A stretch of 64,000 nucleotides of DNA, from contig JBAMDO010000016.1 in NCBI GenBank assembly GCA_037074765.1, positions 62,001 through 126,000 of the forward strand. Direction: 5' to 3'. This document shows, one piece after another, positions 1 to 13,200 of this stretch. How positions within the stretch are numbered: the stretch's first letter is position 1; every line of letters begins with the position of its first letter. This DNA is from Mansonella perstans (lineage: Eukaryota > Nematoda > Chromadorea > Rhabditida > Onchocercidae). The notes beneath the pieces are model-generated. The model had not been told where the DNA came from. It worked only from the letters and a program-made list of their open reading frames with translations, and did no database searches. The position numbers were made by a program, and so were the translations under genes.

Positions 1-122
1 AAAATGTTTTTGAAACGATTTATTCAAATTCTTACTTATTTTAATTCATTCTACTTCCTGTATCTTTTAAACTCCCTGATTTTGATTTTTTTTAGTGAAT
101 TATTTCTTAATTATCTTTACAG

Positions 123-1492
123 AATGATTATGTTGGAATTCTTTTGGGTGATGAAGAAGAAAGTAACGAAGTTACCGTGAAACTTGGTACATCCAACTTT
201 ATTAAAGACGAAAATTATCGAAACTTTTTCAAGCAGACATTAATCGGATATCTTGTTTTAGTAGCTCGGAATGTAAAATCAACTGTAAGTTTATAATGGT
301 TACAGCAAAATAATATTCTTAAAACAATGAGTTTGTTCCGAATATGAAAGTTTGCAATTTCTGCTCAATGGCACGGCGAAAAGCCTCTAGTTTATATTCT
401 CGATGTTCAGAATTTTCAATTCTTGCTGATTCGGGAATTGATTGTTGCTTTTCAAGTTTTCGTATTCAGAATAGTGTGGAGGAGCAGCAACAGTACCGTT
501 TAAATCTGATAAGAAGCGAAGTTACAGAGCAAATGTTTGATTTTCTTAATAATTTGTCAACGAATATCCGAGAAAATCCTGATTTGCGAAATTCAATTAT
601 TTTGATGGTGAAGGGCATATCACATTTCATTGGACTTGACAGTATTGCTTACGAATCAATTGCGAAGGTATTGCTGGATGTATATTTCGTTTTAAGAACG
701 AGATTGCGGGACTGTTATTCTTTGTCTTTTCCAGCCCACTTTCTGGGATTTATAGGTTTTAGACTTGTTGGATTTCAGTATTTCTAATTCATGGGTGAGC
801 ATAGTCCATTTGTACACTAAAATCTTTTCACCTCATTTTTCTTAGCTTCACTTACGAATTTGATTGCGGTATCGTTCCACTGCAATTTTTTTTACATCAA
901 ATTATTGCATTGCATATATGGTATTGCCTGCTTATCCATGTCATTTGTAATAATATATTCAGCTTCGGTATCAACTTCTGCGTATGTTGGATGCAGATGA
1001 CGCATCATATGACAGTACATGGCAATCATTGAACGTTTCCTGCACATTAACTCAATTATTTTGCTCTGTATGCTGCCAGTCAAATGATTTAGATGTATGC
1101 CAATCAGAATGGATTTGTCCAAGCTGTAGAAAACAGTTTCATTCGTCTATCATTGAAGAGCTTTTAATAGAACGAGTGAATCAGCTTCTGGTTGCTTATA
1201 CAATACAAGATTTCAAGTGTACGCGTTGCGAAGCGGTAGGTTTTTGTACATTTTGTTTTATATGTTATTCTAATTTCTACTAAGGAAGAAACGATCCAGC
1301 AAGTTATTCGCATAGCGGAATAATTTTCAGATTCGAAAATATAATCTGTCTCTGTTTTGCGATTGTTGTGGTGTTGAAGAAAATGTTATATCACCCGACG
1401 AACTTCGTTTTAACCTGGAAACGATTGGAAGAACAGCTCATCAACATGGCCTCTCACGTTTAGCTGAATTATGCGAATGGACCCTATTTTGA
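123..1492 (+). CDS. POLE: DNA polymerase epsilon catalytic subunit, C-terminal exons (partial)
   Basis: Four exons can be joined in frame: 123-284, 470-667, 963-1235 and 1331-1492 (TGA at 1490). The 5' part of the gene lies outside the window. The visible protein is the extreme C-terminus of the leading-strand replicative polymerase. A helical region ends in VKGISHFIGLD. Two cysteine clusters follow: one has CSVC, a separated Cys and CPSC; the second has CTRC, then CDCCG after the last intron. The end, ELCEWTLF, resembles the ETLEWLL end of animal POLE. In the family these cysteine modules bind metal and dock the B subunit and the CMG helicase. All eight expected cysteines appear to be present. 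The gene converges on the RING gene, whose stop lies 609 bp away. A short extra exon between 284 and 470 cannot be excluded, but the 284-470 join is in phase. Confidence 0.85.
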
Positions 1493-2101
1493 TCTCATAT
1501 AGTTTCTTTAAAATTTTGCTAAATACGCTTTCAGATTTTTAAAAGCATAGTTACGTAATCTTAACTGAAATATTTCGGACGAACTTTTGCTTAGGAAGTA
1601 TTTATTAAATTTTAGTGCTCTCAATCAGTTACCGGTTCCTCGTTATTTTGCATCGTACTATTACTCACTGTGTATTCACTTACCTTTTATTCAATACCAT
1701 ATCTTTATGTAATACATAAAATTCTCTTTACTTGTTTAATACAAAGAAATTAACAATTTTATTCTTAAACAACTTAAATCTATTCTCTTAGATTTTCAAT
1801 TTTTCAGTACCGTTGATTAATAATTATTTCTCACTTTTTCAAGTTTTTAGGCAAGTAAATGATGGAATTCTCAACATGCCATATAAAACTTTGAAATCCT
1901 AATTAAAACTTCAGCGTCCGTGTATAAGTGAGAAATAATAATATAAATTTCTTAAAGGATGTCAAAACCATATTTTTTATTCCGTCCGTAGTAAAAATTG
2001 AAAAATCACTAAAATAAGCACTAGAAATAAATTCACACTTTCAACATCAATATAGATAAAAAAACACTGCATTAATGGTTGGTTTTCAATCAGTTTTGTC
2101 A
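1493..2101. other. Convergent intergenic region between POLE and the RING E3 gene
   Basis: This AT-rich spacer separates two convergent genes and shows no open reading frame worth keeping. On the minus strand an AATAAA hexamer at 1976-1981, about 120 bp past the RING gene stop, is a plausible poly(A) signal for that gene. No hexamer of equal quality was found close behind the POLE stop. Confidence 0.5.
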
Positions 2102-4295
2102 TCAATCCAATTCATCTAAAGGATTGTTGCTAGACCATTTTGTTGCATCAATCGTTTGCCGACATATTGGACAAGTATTATGCCTCCTAAGCCAAGGTAA
2201 TATGCATTCTCGATGAAAAATGTGTTGACATTCTAAGATTGCTACCGATTCCTCCTGAATTTGTAATTATTTTGCAAAAGATTCTTCATTGAATGCTCCA
2301 CTTTCATCACAGATTTAATAAAAAAGCTTGAAGCTCTAGGACATAAGCTAGAAATATTATTTCTACTACTACATTTCAAGCAAGGGCAGAATTCTAGAAT
2401 CCTATTGGTAAACATTTATATTCGGTTTTATAATCGCAGCTAGCAAGCAGTTCGGGTGGTAATCATTCGCTAACACTTTTATAGAAGTAGCACTGTATGC
2501 ATTCGGCAAATCTCCATGCATCGGCAGTGAATTTTGGATGGTAACACCATACACCTTTTTTGTCGCATGTGCATCTTAACCTTTTCTTAAGTACGCCTCT
2601 CACTGAATAAATTCTGATTTTTGCTTCAGCTGAATTTCTGACGTATCAAAAAACGAAAGGACTAAGAACAGAGAAACATAGCAATTTTTGTGCACAATCA
2701 AAGAGATTACATAGCCATTAGTTTTTCAATTTCTCATTAAATTAAAAAGTTGAAAGAAAGTGTACGAAGCATCTTAAAGCTTAAAGCAAACTCCAGATAT
2801 TCATATCCTAATATCAATACTGAATGTAACCTCTTTGAAAGTTTCCATGCATGTAGTACATTGTGCGCCACTTTCAATATGTTTTGGCTCCACCACCGTC
2901 ATAGGTAGATTGCCAAGTAATTTAGGGTCGACCGGTGTTGAACCACCTTCAAATTGATTCAGAAGCTGTGTAACAATTTGATCCAAGCCACCTTCGCCCC
3001 ACGCATAATCTGCTGCTGGACCGTGAAGAACGCTGAAATTTATCCGATGCAAGCATATTTCTCTTAATCTCGCATGTCCATAACTAAAAATAAAAAGCAG
3101 AACTGATAAGAATTTCACTGCAGCAAGATCTACGAGGCGCAGAAGTATGTAATGTTCAACGTGATTAACTTGTGCGTAAACCGTGAGATCGTGCTTGTTC
3201 TGCTGATAAAATAAGGACCTCTGAAAGCCAAAAATGCGCAAAAATCAAAGCCATTTACTAAGAAACAGTAATGACTTTACTTTCTATTTCTTTCTAATTC
3301 GTTTTTTAAAATATTCATTAGATGCGAACTGAAAATGCTGACAACATTGTTAAATTAATGACAGGAGTAGCTAATTATACATACTTCGGAATTTTGATAC
3401 AATTGAAAGTAACAACTTACATTCCGTGAGCATTTGGATCACGAGTAATTTGTAGCTGTATTTGAGCTCCTTGTGCCGATAAATTACTAAGTAACTGATT
3501 TAGGAAAAGCATGATAATATTTTCATCCTCTCCACCACCTGTAGAAGAAGATCCATGCATGAATCGATGAAGGGTGCTGGGATTGATTATTGATGAAGCT
3601 TGTTGGTATTGACCTTGTTGCTGATATTGATTTTGTTGCTGGTATTGATTTTGTTGTTGGTATTGACTTTGTTGCTGTTGAGAGTTACTTGAAGAACCTA
3701 CATTTCCATGCTGTCCTCCCGAAATTGTTTGTCCGATTTGTCCGAAGAACTAAAACTTATGTTTTCCATCAATTTTTTTAAAATTTATTCAATCGCTTCA
3801 GTAAATAAAATTTTCATATGACTGAAATAAGATTTTAAATAATTTCTAATAAAAACGATGAAAATGAATATACCATCCCAAACGGTGACATATATGACCT
3901 GCTGTCTGTGGAAAGTTCCTCAATGAATTCGCCACCACATCTCGCACAAACAAAATCCTTGAAACCTTCCACTTTAAACTAGACAAAAACTACATAGACT
4001 ACGGTCAAAATTAAACTTCAAAAACCTATGAATGAATGCATAGTGAACGGAATATTCTTGAAAAATGAATCTGTGTAGATATATCAAATAAATGATTCGA
4101 AAAATTCATTTGTTGAGTTTTTAAATAAGATTTGGAATAATCAAGCTTAAATTATATCGTACAACTAATGAGAACACTTTCAGAACTTATTTGCGATATA
4201 CACAAACTGTGGAAAAAAAAATAAAAAAAACTCACTCCATCCCTCAATGCTACTGCTTGTTGACAGTTGTGGCAATAATATGTCGACATTGACAT
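2102..4295 (-). CDS. RNF126: RING-H2 E3 ubiquitin ligase of the RNF126/RNF115 type
   Basis: Five exons (4236-4295, 3874-3978, 3421-3749, 2831-3032, 2102-2254) give 282 residues. An N-terminal zinc ribbon (YYCHNC at residues 6-11, CARCGGEFIEEL from about 31) matches the RNF126/RNF115 finger that binds BAG6 clients and ubiquitin. A Gln/Asn-rich linker follows. Next comes the conserved DYAWGEGGLDQIVTQLLNQF segment. A complete RING-H2 has Cys223, Cys226, Cys241, His243, His246, Cys249, Cys260 and Cys263, with the usual ILPWL between the metal pairs. The family ubiquitinates mislocalised hydrophobic proteins and some receptors in the cytosol. The start at 4295 opens directly into the zinc ribbon; a second Met lies two codons later. 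The last intron splits the RING. A one-to-one assignment to RNF126 rather than RNF115 is not possible, since invertebrates generally have a single ancestor. Confidence 0.88.
3600..3684 (-). repeat. In-frame 18 bp Gln/Asn/Tyr repeat inside the RING gene
   Basis: About three and a half copies of an 18 bp unit encode YQQQNQ or YQQQGQ in exon 3 of the RNF126-like gene. They lie between the zinc ribbon and the conserved AWG segment. The repeat keeps the frame, so it lengthens a flexible low-complexity linker. Confidence 0.85.
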
Positions 4296-5410
4296 TGAAT
4301 CAAAATAAAATTAGCTGTCTTAAATGGCAGATGATCCAGTGACTAGCTTGTCCAACTGAAGTGAAAAACTCAATTACTGATATGATATCAAGAACCATAA
4401 ACTAACGATATCGTCATACATTATACACAAATTTAATATTATTTAATTACCATAGATTTGCTAAGAGAACACTTTTCATTTTCATTTTTACTGATAATTG
4501 GGGAAAAATGATCAAAGTGAACTGAAATGCAACAGAAGAAACTGCCACTATAGAAAACATGCTGTGAAATATTTTAAATTATCTCACGTTATTAGGAAAA
4601 ACTTAGATTGCAGTATTTAGATCTCATACATCATTAGCTGCTAAGAGAAAACTGCACCTTCTTGAGGGCGGCTTCCTTGTTCGGTAAAAAAATTCCCAAT
4701 ATTTTGGAACGTATATACCATAGCATTCAAAAATATGCAATAAGCTGGCTTAGCATCTCAAACTATACCAATTCTTCCTCAAATGAATGATGATAAAACC
4801 AATGGAAGAAATTAGAACTGAAATTAGATGTTCAAATATTTTTAAATCCTTGCACCTGAGCCTATTACAGCTCAGAGATTAAAAAAATCCCGAAAAAGGT
4901 TCTTTATATATTAATTATGTTTGAATTCCAAACAAGAGCAGAACCGGACAATGTAAAATATAAATTTAAAACGAACAATAAATAACATTACATCAGGACT
5001 GAAGGTGGTAAGAATTACTTTGAGTCCTGATGGACAAGCAAATAAGTATAGGCTTGGACCGTATCGTCAACTGTTTAACTATTATTAACAATTTTATTAT
5101 AAAAGAAACAAAATAACAACAACATAACAGAGTGTAATCATTCCCAGAAAGATAATGAACATAGATTGCATCCCAAGTAGTTTCCTTCATCAATTTATCA
5201 TTCCAATAAACGCTAATATATGATTAAATCTTTGTAAAATATCTACTCATGGCACTGGAGATCCCTAACAGACTGACGACAGCATTTTCAAACTTTTCTT
5301 TACAAACTGTTTTTTTAACTCCCGCTACTTAAATTTACAATTACTTACACAGAAAACAAAGGAAATGAAATTAGATGAACGAAAATGTTATGCAATAGAG
5401 CAGATGAAAT
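4296..5410. other. Spacer between NOB1 and the RING E3 gene
   Basis: Two minus-strand genes are separated by 1.1 kb of AT-rich sequence. It should contain the 3' UTR of NOB1 and the promoter of the RING gene. A slightly GC-richer patch near 4640-4690 could be a promoter or leader segment, but nothing there can be supported as coding. Confidence 0.4.
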
Positions 5411-8400
5411 CTATCGCCGCTTATTCCCTCGCTTTTTTCCATGAGTTCGAACATTTGAATTCCGTCCGGTCTTCTGCAATGACCGTATGCCCAGCATTGC
5501 TGATCTAAATCAAAAATAACTCATTGACTAGTACAAACAAAGACTGCCGGCAAGCAAATCTGATTTAATGTAGTCATAGAATGTTTATTCAGATCAACTT
5601 CATGTTCTGTCCAATTAACAATTAATTAAAATTTCATGTAGAAATTATGTAAAAAATCCTCTTCACCCTTAATATATGTAAATTACAACTGAATAAACCT
5701 CGACTTCCATCATTTCTACTAATCTTAACTAATTATGCAAATTCCTATATCTGATGAGTCAAAATTCACCTGCTCGTTACATCGTGCATTGCAAATGGTC
5801 CAGTTTCGTTTGGATACTGATGACAGCGAGCCATTCTGTTCTGTGGCATAGGTTGATCTTCAAAAAGTTGTGGTCCTCCAGGGTGCTTTCCACCTAAATA
5901 TTATCAAAAGTATAAATTCCATTTTTTATCTTGTATATTGTATACAAGAAGAAAACAGCGTTTGTGCTATCTAATATGATTTAAATCTCATGATCTGAGC
6001 TACGGTTTTTTACATCTAAGGAAATCTTGTAATTTTACCACTCCCGAAGAAAAATCGCTTCCCATAATAGCCCTAAAAATTTGGAAAAAAACTGAAACAC
6101 AAAGCATCCAATAACTACAGCTCATTAATTTGAATGTGTTGAAGTTTGACTTATCAGAACCACCAAATCCCATTGATTTTAGTTCCAGTACATTGGTTTT
6201 CAATTTAGCTATCATTGCAATTGAGTTATTCATCCGCTTAGAGCAAAATCATAAGTGAAAGAAGAAATGAAATAACTAAAAACAATTTATTCACAACATT
6301 AAAAGCAAACCCTTTGGAGCTGGAAGGGAATACTTGAGGCCACGTGAAGATTGCAATCGATCCCAGTTGATGTGAAGCTGCATTGTTCCATCTTCAGCTA
6401 CACTAACAGCAACTCGATGCAGCAAGTTATTTCCGCAGCGAGGACAAAAACGTTTTGTCATCACAGTTGTTGTCGCAAAGCACGCCCGACACCTCAAAGG
6501 AAACATTTCTGTTTAATTGTAAAAGTAAAGCTAACATCTTTTGCTAAAAGATCTTTATTCTATTCGACTTATAGATTACAACATGTCATAGCTGAGAGAA
6601 ACAAAAGCTTAGGAAAGCACTGATGATTTTTTTTTTTTTAAAAAGGCTCGAGAGCAGTGACAAGATTTAACTTACTGGTTAGCGATGAGTATTAGTTCAG
6701 ACTAAATATGCGATTCGAAAATCTTAACTAGAAATACAGTGCAAACAATTATTAATAATAATTATCATGTTTTCTTTTTTATTTCTTATCGTTTCCTTTT
6801 TAGTTCTAAGGAGTTAATTATTCTGTCCGGCTGCAAAGTACTGATTCTTGGGTCTTTGAAAAAAACTTAGCAGTGAGATTTTAAAGCCTAAAGACTGCAT
6901 AAATACAACGCACAAATGAATAAAAAAAAATCGTAAGGACTGGTATAAGTCAGTTTTCATAACTGGAAAATCTACCTGAGGATATAATTATTCAACCGGT
7001 GTATTTTGTAGCCATTAACAGACAATAAATAGAGACCCAAACGAAGAAGGACATTCTGCATAGCAAAATCTGTCGTAACGCATGCTACCTAAAATATAAT
7101 TGCAGCTTTGTAAGCAAGAGCACTTTTAGTACTAAATGCGAAATCAAACTGAGCTTGAAACATTAATTCAGTTATATCAATTGAAAGTGAACCTTCAGTC
7201 CTTTCTCCGGCACCGCTATTTCACCCACGTGCCCTAATATTTCATCCACATTATCCTCATTTAACCAAGTGCCATCTTCACTGCTACTGCTACCAATGTT
7301 AGCATCATCACTGGCATCATTAATTTCTTTTGATTCTGATTTTCCTTTCACTTCCGTAGAGCTCTGCAACGTGTAGTTATGCTACATGTAGTTATTGTAG
7401 TTATGCTGTAATTATGATTACTTTATTTTGACAATAAAGCTACAAAGAAGACCGTAGATAAGATAAGAGATGTGCGACGCTTTATTCAGTAAGGTAAAGA
7501 AAAAATGAAATCAAACAATCGATAACATGAAGTACATTTTCTAAACTATTAAAACATTGTTACTCAATAAAAACCACAGAAACGTATGGAACACTTACTT
7601 CATCCATTTGAACATCTTTATCATCCATCATTACTTTTGTGCATCTTGTCTGTTGGTGATTAGCTGCTGAATTGTTAGCAATGTTTTCCACATTATAATG
7701 TAAACCATCTTTTCCGTATTGTTCCAAATGAAGATCATGCACCAGTGAAAGTAGTTTTAAGTCCACTGCAGATAATGACGGGTAATCACCCGTTTTCTTC
7801 GAAAATTCCGTTACTAAAACAAACTTTTGGCATATTTGAATAGAATTACAATACTGGCTATATTAGTTAAATTTACAAGCAGAACTGTCAAGTACTTCGC
7901 TTAAATTTAATGTCATAAATAAAAATATTTAAGGATTGCGTGCTCCAACATTACCAAATGCTCTTCGTGTACTTTACAAAACTTGGTCACATATGATAAT
8001 TCGTGTCTTTGTCAATGAAGAGTCATAAGTCAGCAAATCACTCAAATTTCAGATGCATCTGATCAGAGAGCAAACGTCTACTAAAAAAGTCACTAAGTAA
8101 AAAAAAACTATTATATCATTAGTTAAGATAGGCGAAAATATAATGTATCATTAAACTATACTGTAAGATCTGGCCAAAGATTTGAATAAACGCAGTGAAA
8201 CTAACTGATATGGAGAGATTCAGTAGTTGGTTCTCGAACGCGAATCTCAAATGGAAGGCTATCAAGAAGGTGACGCATCTTTTCACACTTTAACTCACTG
8301 ATCACTCCTGGTACCGTGTAAATCTCTGAGGCAAGATCCTGAAAACATTTTTCGGAAAATGTACTAAATCTCAACTAAATCTTCTTTGACAAACGAAAAG

Positions 8401-8583
8401 CAGTCCAGACACTTATAAATCATTTTTGATTTTTTACTCATAAAGAAACAAATAATGGCTAAAAAATTCATTTATAAAATTTGATATTAGAATATTGCCA
8501 CTTACGTGCAAAGGTACTCGGTTAATAAACGCATTGGAGTCAGCTACCAATTGCCGAACTGGAACATCTTCAGGAGCTTTCAT
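5411..8583 (-). CDS. NOB1: RNA-binding protein NOB1, 20S pre-rRNA endonuclease
   Basis: Eight exons (8506-8583, 8206-8338, 7599-7813, 7193-7363, 6976-7088, 6311-6492, 5770-5893, 5411-5504) give 369 residues. NOB1 cuts 20S pre-rRNA at site D to make the mature 18S 3' end in the cytoplasm. The PIN nuclease domain starts at once (QLVADSNAFINRV, catalytic Asp near residue 15) and runs through KTGDYPSLSAVDLKLL. After an acidic Ser/Asp linker come VACVTTDFAMQNVLL and the zinc ribbon, Cys238, Cys241, Cys253 and Cys256 (CRACF...CPRCG). The conserved YSLPAPKGGK block and the basic tail ending KKRGNKRR complete the family layout. The acceptor at 6492 was chosen because it restores YILRCRACF; an apparent Met start at 6506 is intronic. 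The start at 8583 follows an in-frame stop and a likely trans-splice acceptor (GAATTATAG). Confidence 0.93.
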
Positions 8584-10212
8584 AACGTCTAATTCCACAA
8601 AGCCTATAATTCAGTTTATAATTTTTTTTTTTCCCCAATGAGAAATCTTTGCCATCAAAATTTGAAATTGCAATGAGTCATATCATTACACGAACATGTT
8701 GGCTGATATCATTGAGCAAAGTGTTGAAATGGTTGCGTCAGTGACGTATAATTGGATGGGTGTCGTAAAAATCATAACAAAAACAACGAGACGCAATGAA
8801 ATAATTTCAAGAGATTTAAAATGTTTCAGATATTTTACTCATTCAAAATCAATTGATTTAACAAAGCGCAATAAATACGTAAATGAAACATTTGTTTTAG
8901 TGATAATATGAGTAAGTAAATGACGAAAAAGGTATTGTAACGAGAAACATTGTCAATGAGTAATCCATTCCTGTCCTACTTTATCCACATCAATGTATCG
9001 AACTTCCAATGCGCATTATCGAAAAGCATTCCTGGAGAGGACACGTATCAATCCGTGAAATACGTAACAAAGTTTTGCCCGAGAAGATGAGATAAGATCA
9101 CGATGCGCAGTGGCGATAACGTGACCAATGAGGCTTAGCCGGGGTGCGTTTATTGCTGAATATGTTGGAAAAAAAACTTTATTGTTGAAAATTTTCATCC
9201 AATTGCCCGCCGCAGCTACTGAAAAATGGATGCTATAGGCAATTTTTTGCAAACATTGACAAAGCAAAACACTACAAGCAATGAAATAAATAAACATAGA
9301 TTAAGCTCATAAAGGCTCCATCTAAGTATTTTTGCTTCGTTTCAAGCTAATGATAGTTGGATTTATCATATCATGTAATATTTCAGGATTATTCATTTTC
9401 GAATTTCTGATTTTACATTGGCAATTATCCATCCTATCAAAATCAATATTGTCAGCAAACAGAATTTTTGAGAATTTTGAAAAAATAAAGAATGTTTTGA
9501 TTTTACAGATTGTTTTTAAATTAAAGATGAAATAATGCATTGCTAAAATTTCTTGTTCTCATTTACTAACAGTATTGATATGTAAAAAATGAATTTAATT
9601 TCAATAAAATGAACTAACTGTGAAATGAGAATATAATGAAAAAACAGAAGGATAATAATCGTTGAAAATAAAATTGGCTATTTCGAGATAGTATAACTTT
9701 ATGAGGGTAAATTGGACGGTACATTTGTAAATATTTCGAAGTAAATATATTCTTAACAACCATCATTATTATGAATTAATTATTCCATCTAATATATACA
9801 ATGCGAAAGACCTTTAGAGTGGGAATAAAGTAGAATAATTTATAAATAATACGATAAATAATATGTTTGTTTAAAACTGATAAGTGATTATCTTGCTTTA
9901 TTTTGTAAAGTTTCTTAAAAGCGAAATTTTGTCTAACCATTATATTTGATAGAATAATATCATCCGGAGACGGAAAGTTTTCATTGGTGTTCTGTGTAAT
10001 TTAGACAATCAGGTATGGATATACTCGGGAAATGGAATTTCGTTTTAGTATTTAAAGTTTTTTGAAAGTTAAATAAAGTATTTTAAGATGAAATATTTTG
10101 CACCGCCATTTCTTCATATTAACTATAAGGGATTTTTCGAATTTTCTTTGAAATATGTTTGAATTAATGAAATTCATTGAATGTATTTGGAGTTAAAGAA
10201 TTGAAGAGCAGA
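8584..10212. other. Divergent upstream region between NOB1 and PRPF4
   Basis: These 1.6 kb separate two genes transcribed away from each other, so both promoters should lie here. Most of it is AT-rich and feature-poor. A clearly GC-richer patch at about 8960-9230 contains short open frames on both strands, none recognisable. A hydrophobic minus-strand frame at 9016-9297 and a pair of opposed frames at 9322-9540 are treated as chance. Confidence 0.5.
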
Positions 10213-13200
10213 ATGAGCGAAGCACAACAACCGAGCATTCCAACAGTAATTCAGAAGGTGCATTTCGGCAGTCTTGCTAATGAAGAAATTGTTCATAAGC
10301 TACAGGTATTGTTAACTTATGTTTTATTTAGCAGAAACGGTGAAAATGTCTCCTTCAGCTGAGACAGTTAAACGTCAGAAATAGTTAATATGAGTTCATC
10401 AGGAATAGTTAATATTAGTTCATCAGGAATAGTTAATATCAGTTCACCGGGAATAGTTAATATCAGTTCATTAATTACTAATCTTTTTTTACTGTCGACT
10501 GTGGGATTTTTTTTTTCGGCTTATATTCATCGTTTGAAGAGTTCCGAGAGGAAATTTTCATTCTTTCTTATCGGTAATAGTTGGTAATCTATTGAGTAAA
10601 AAACATATGGGAGCGAAACTAATGAATTGTGTAAGCAACAGATTCATTCTATTGAACAAATATTAAGCTTTCCTTAACAGTAGAAATTTTTTGCTCCTTC
10701 CTACGCTTTTCTCCATTTTTTCCCAACAATAGAAACTTTTTGATTTTTCCCATCAGCAAAAACGAATCTTGTTTTGCGGAAAGTTTAGTATTATTTCATT
10801 ACCAAAGCTTGGTTATTCACCAGTAATTTCAGTGGATAGTGAATTGAAAATGAAAGGTGTTCCTTTTCGAATATAAGTAAAAAAATACTGAACATATAAT
10901 GAATTAGCTTTCAATCACTTAGAATGAAATCTTTGAACAAAACCATTAAAGTATTGCTTAAATTAATTTCCGAAATTGATTGCTATTTTATGGGGAAAGT
11001 TTCAGTTTTTAGATCGTGTATTGAATTTCAGGCTGAAGTTGAAAAGCGTGAAGTTGAAAAGAAAGATGATCAGTTCGACTTGGATATGGTGGATAATCCC
11101 ATGGAAAGGGAAGTAATGGCAGAGTTCGAGAGACGACGACGTGCTCGTACTTTAACTTTACCTACGGATGATGGGCATGTTAAGCTGCTTTTGCGGAAAC
11201 TTAATGAACCAATCTGTGAGTTAATTTCGACTTCTCGTGTCTTTTTACTTGTTTTAAATTCTGTAAAGCCAAAGGCGTAATCGTGTCAGTTATTGTTCCT
11301 AATTTGTATATTACTGCAGTGGCCAAAAGCCGGCAAGACCATAACAGTTAGGATAACAATTGGGATTGGTAAATTAATCGAGATATTGATATTATAACGT
11401 ATATGAATACCAGAAATTGCTTAAACATCGTTCAGTTGATTCATTGTCAAAATATATGTCTCGTCAAATCTGTACAATTATTATTGTTTCCTTTTTTATT
11501 TTTGATGATTGATCTCGGTGAATGTTTACGAACTAAATATATTTAAGGTCTTTTTGGTGAGGACAAATTGGATCGGAAGGAAAGATTACGGGCCTTATTA
11601 TCAACGTTGTCTGAAGAGGAAGTTACAAGGATACTGCACAGCCCTGAAGAGACAGAAACGGTGCAACAAAGGGATTCATCTACGTGGTATCATAAGGGTC
11701 CGGTGGCTCTTCGAGATGTTCGCGTCGCAATTGCTGATTTTTCTTTACGAAGGGCTCAGGAAAGATTGCGAAAGGTACATTGTTTGATTCATTATTAATT
11801 CAAAATTATCTGTTATTAGTGGTTAACTCTGATTTCCAGGCCCATGAGGAAGCTACTCGTGCTACAAATGATGCTGCTGTGCGCGTGCAGGAAATGCATC
11901 GGTGGGTTGCAGCGTTGGCGGTTTATGGTTCACAAGTAGCAGATGTTCGACCTGTTTCGTATTGTGAATTTTCACCTGACTCGAAACATCTAATTACTTC
12001 TGGATGGTGTGTTCCAAATTTTATTTATAGCGTACAATCACTTCCCAATTCTCATTGTTGAAGGCAATAAAAAAGTCAATGGAAAGTGAAGTTGAGGAAT
12101 AGAAAGTTAGAAAAGGAGATGAAAGAAAGCGAATAATTGAATTGATTAGCACATAATGTTTGGCATCATTTATAGTTAATTATAGGATATCAGTGATATG
12201 CACTACTAATAGTATGCAAACCCAAGCAAGAGCCCACTAACTATTTTGAAATTTATTTTTCTTAGGTCAGGAGAATGTAGCATTTGGTCGATACCTGAAA
12301 GTAACCGTGAAAGGAGATTTGTCGGACATGCTAGTCAAGCAGGATGCGCCAGATTTCATCCAGGAGCATATGTTTCTCAGGAATCATATGCACTAAACGC
12401 GGCCAGTTGCAGTCATGATGGGACGGTAAAATTATGGAGTCTAGAAAGTGATTCGCCACTCTCCGAACTTGAGCCACACTGCCAGCGGGTGTCTCGGATT
12501 GCATTTCATCCATCTGGACGATTCCTTGCTTCTTGCTGGTATTTACTTTTGTTTAATCAGAAGTATAAATGATGGAGTTAAGACCATACTGAATTTCATC
12601 GAAATTAAAATTGATGATAAAAAGCCAAATTTTGTCATACTTTTTGCATGATAGGACTTCTATTTGCTTTCGGCAGTCGGATTTTGTTCAGTTGTAACTT
12701 GTATGTGATTTTAATAAGGAGGAGTTCTCCCCAATAAATGAATATATGTATGTTAATACGCAAATAAATAAGTAAATAATATATATATATATATATATAT
12801 ATGTAATGAAAATCTTTGCTTGTATTACCAGTTCTTTGCACTTTCCTTTTTCAGTTTCGATTGTTCTTGGAGATTATTTGATTTGCAGTACGGACAGGAA
12901 GTTCTTTTTCAAGAAGGACACAGCCGGCCGGTTTTCCATGCCGATTTTCAAGTGGATGGATCGCTTATTATGACAGCGTAAGCTTTTATATTGTTATCTT
13001 GTTTTATTATTATTACATTGGTTTTTGCAGCGGCATGGATTGTTATGGCCGTGTATGGGATTTGCGAACGGGCCGCTGTATTATGTTTTTGGAGGGCCAT
13101 CAGAAGGAAATCCATTGTGGACAGTGGTTACCCAATGGGTAAGTTTGACGACATTCTCTTTTAAAATCTTAGAGTGTTTTTTTATCAGTTCAGATAGCAC

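Noticed and set aside
6492..6623. Met start at 6506 for a zinc-ribbon protein
   Set aside because: The 15 bases before 6492 are intron. The acceptor at 6493-6494 restores the conserved NOB1 sequence YILRCRACF.
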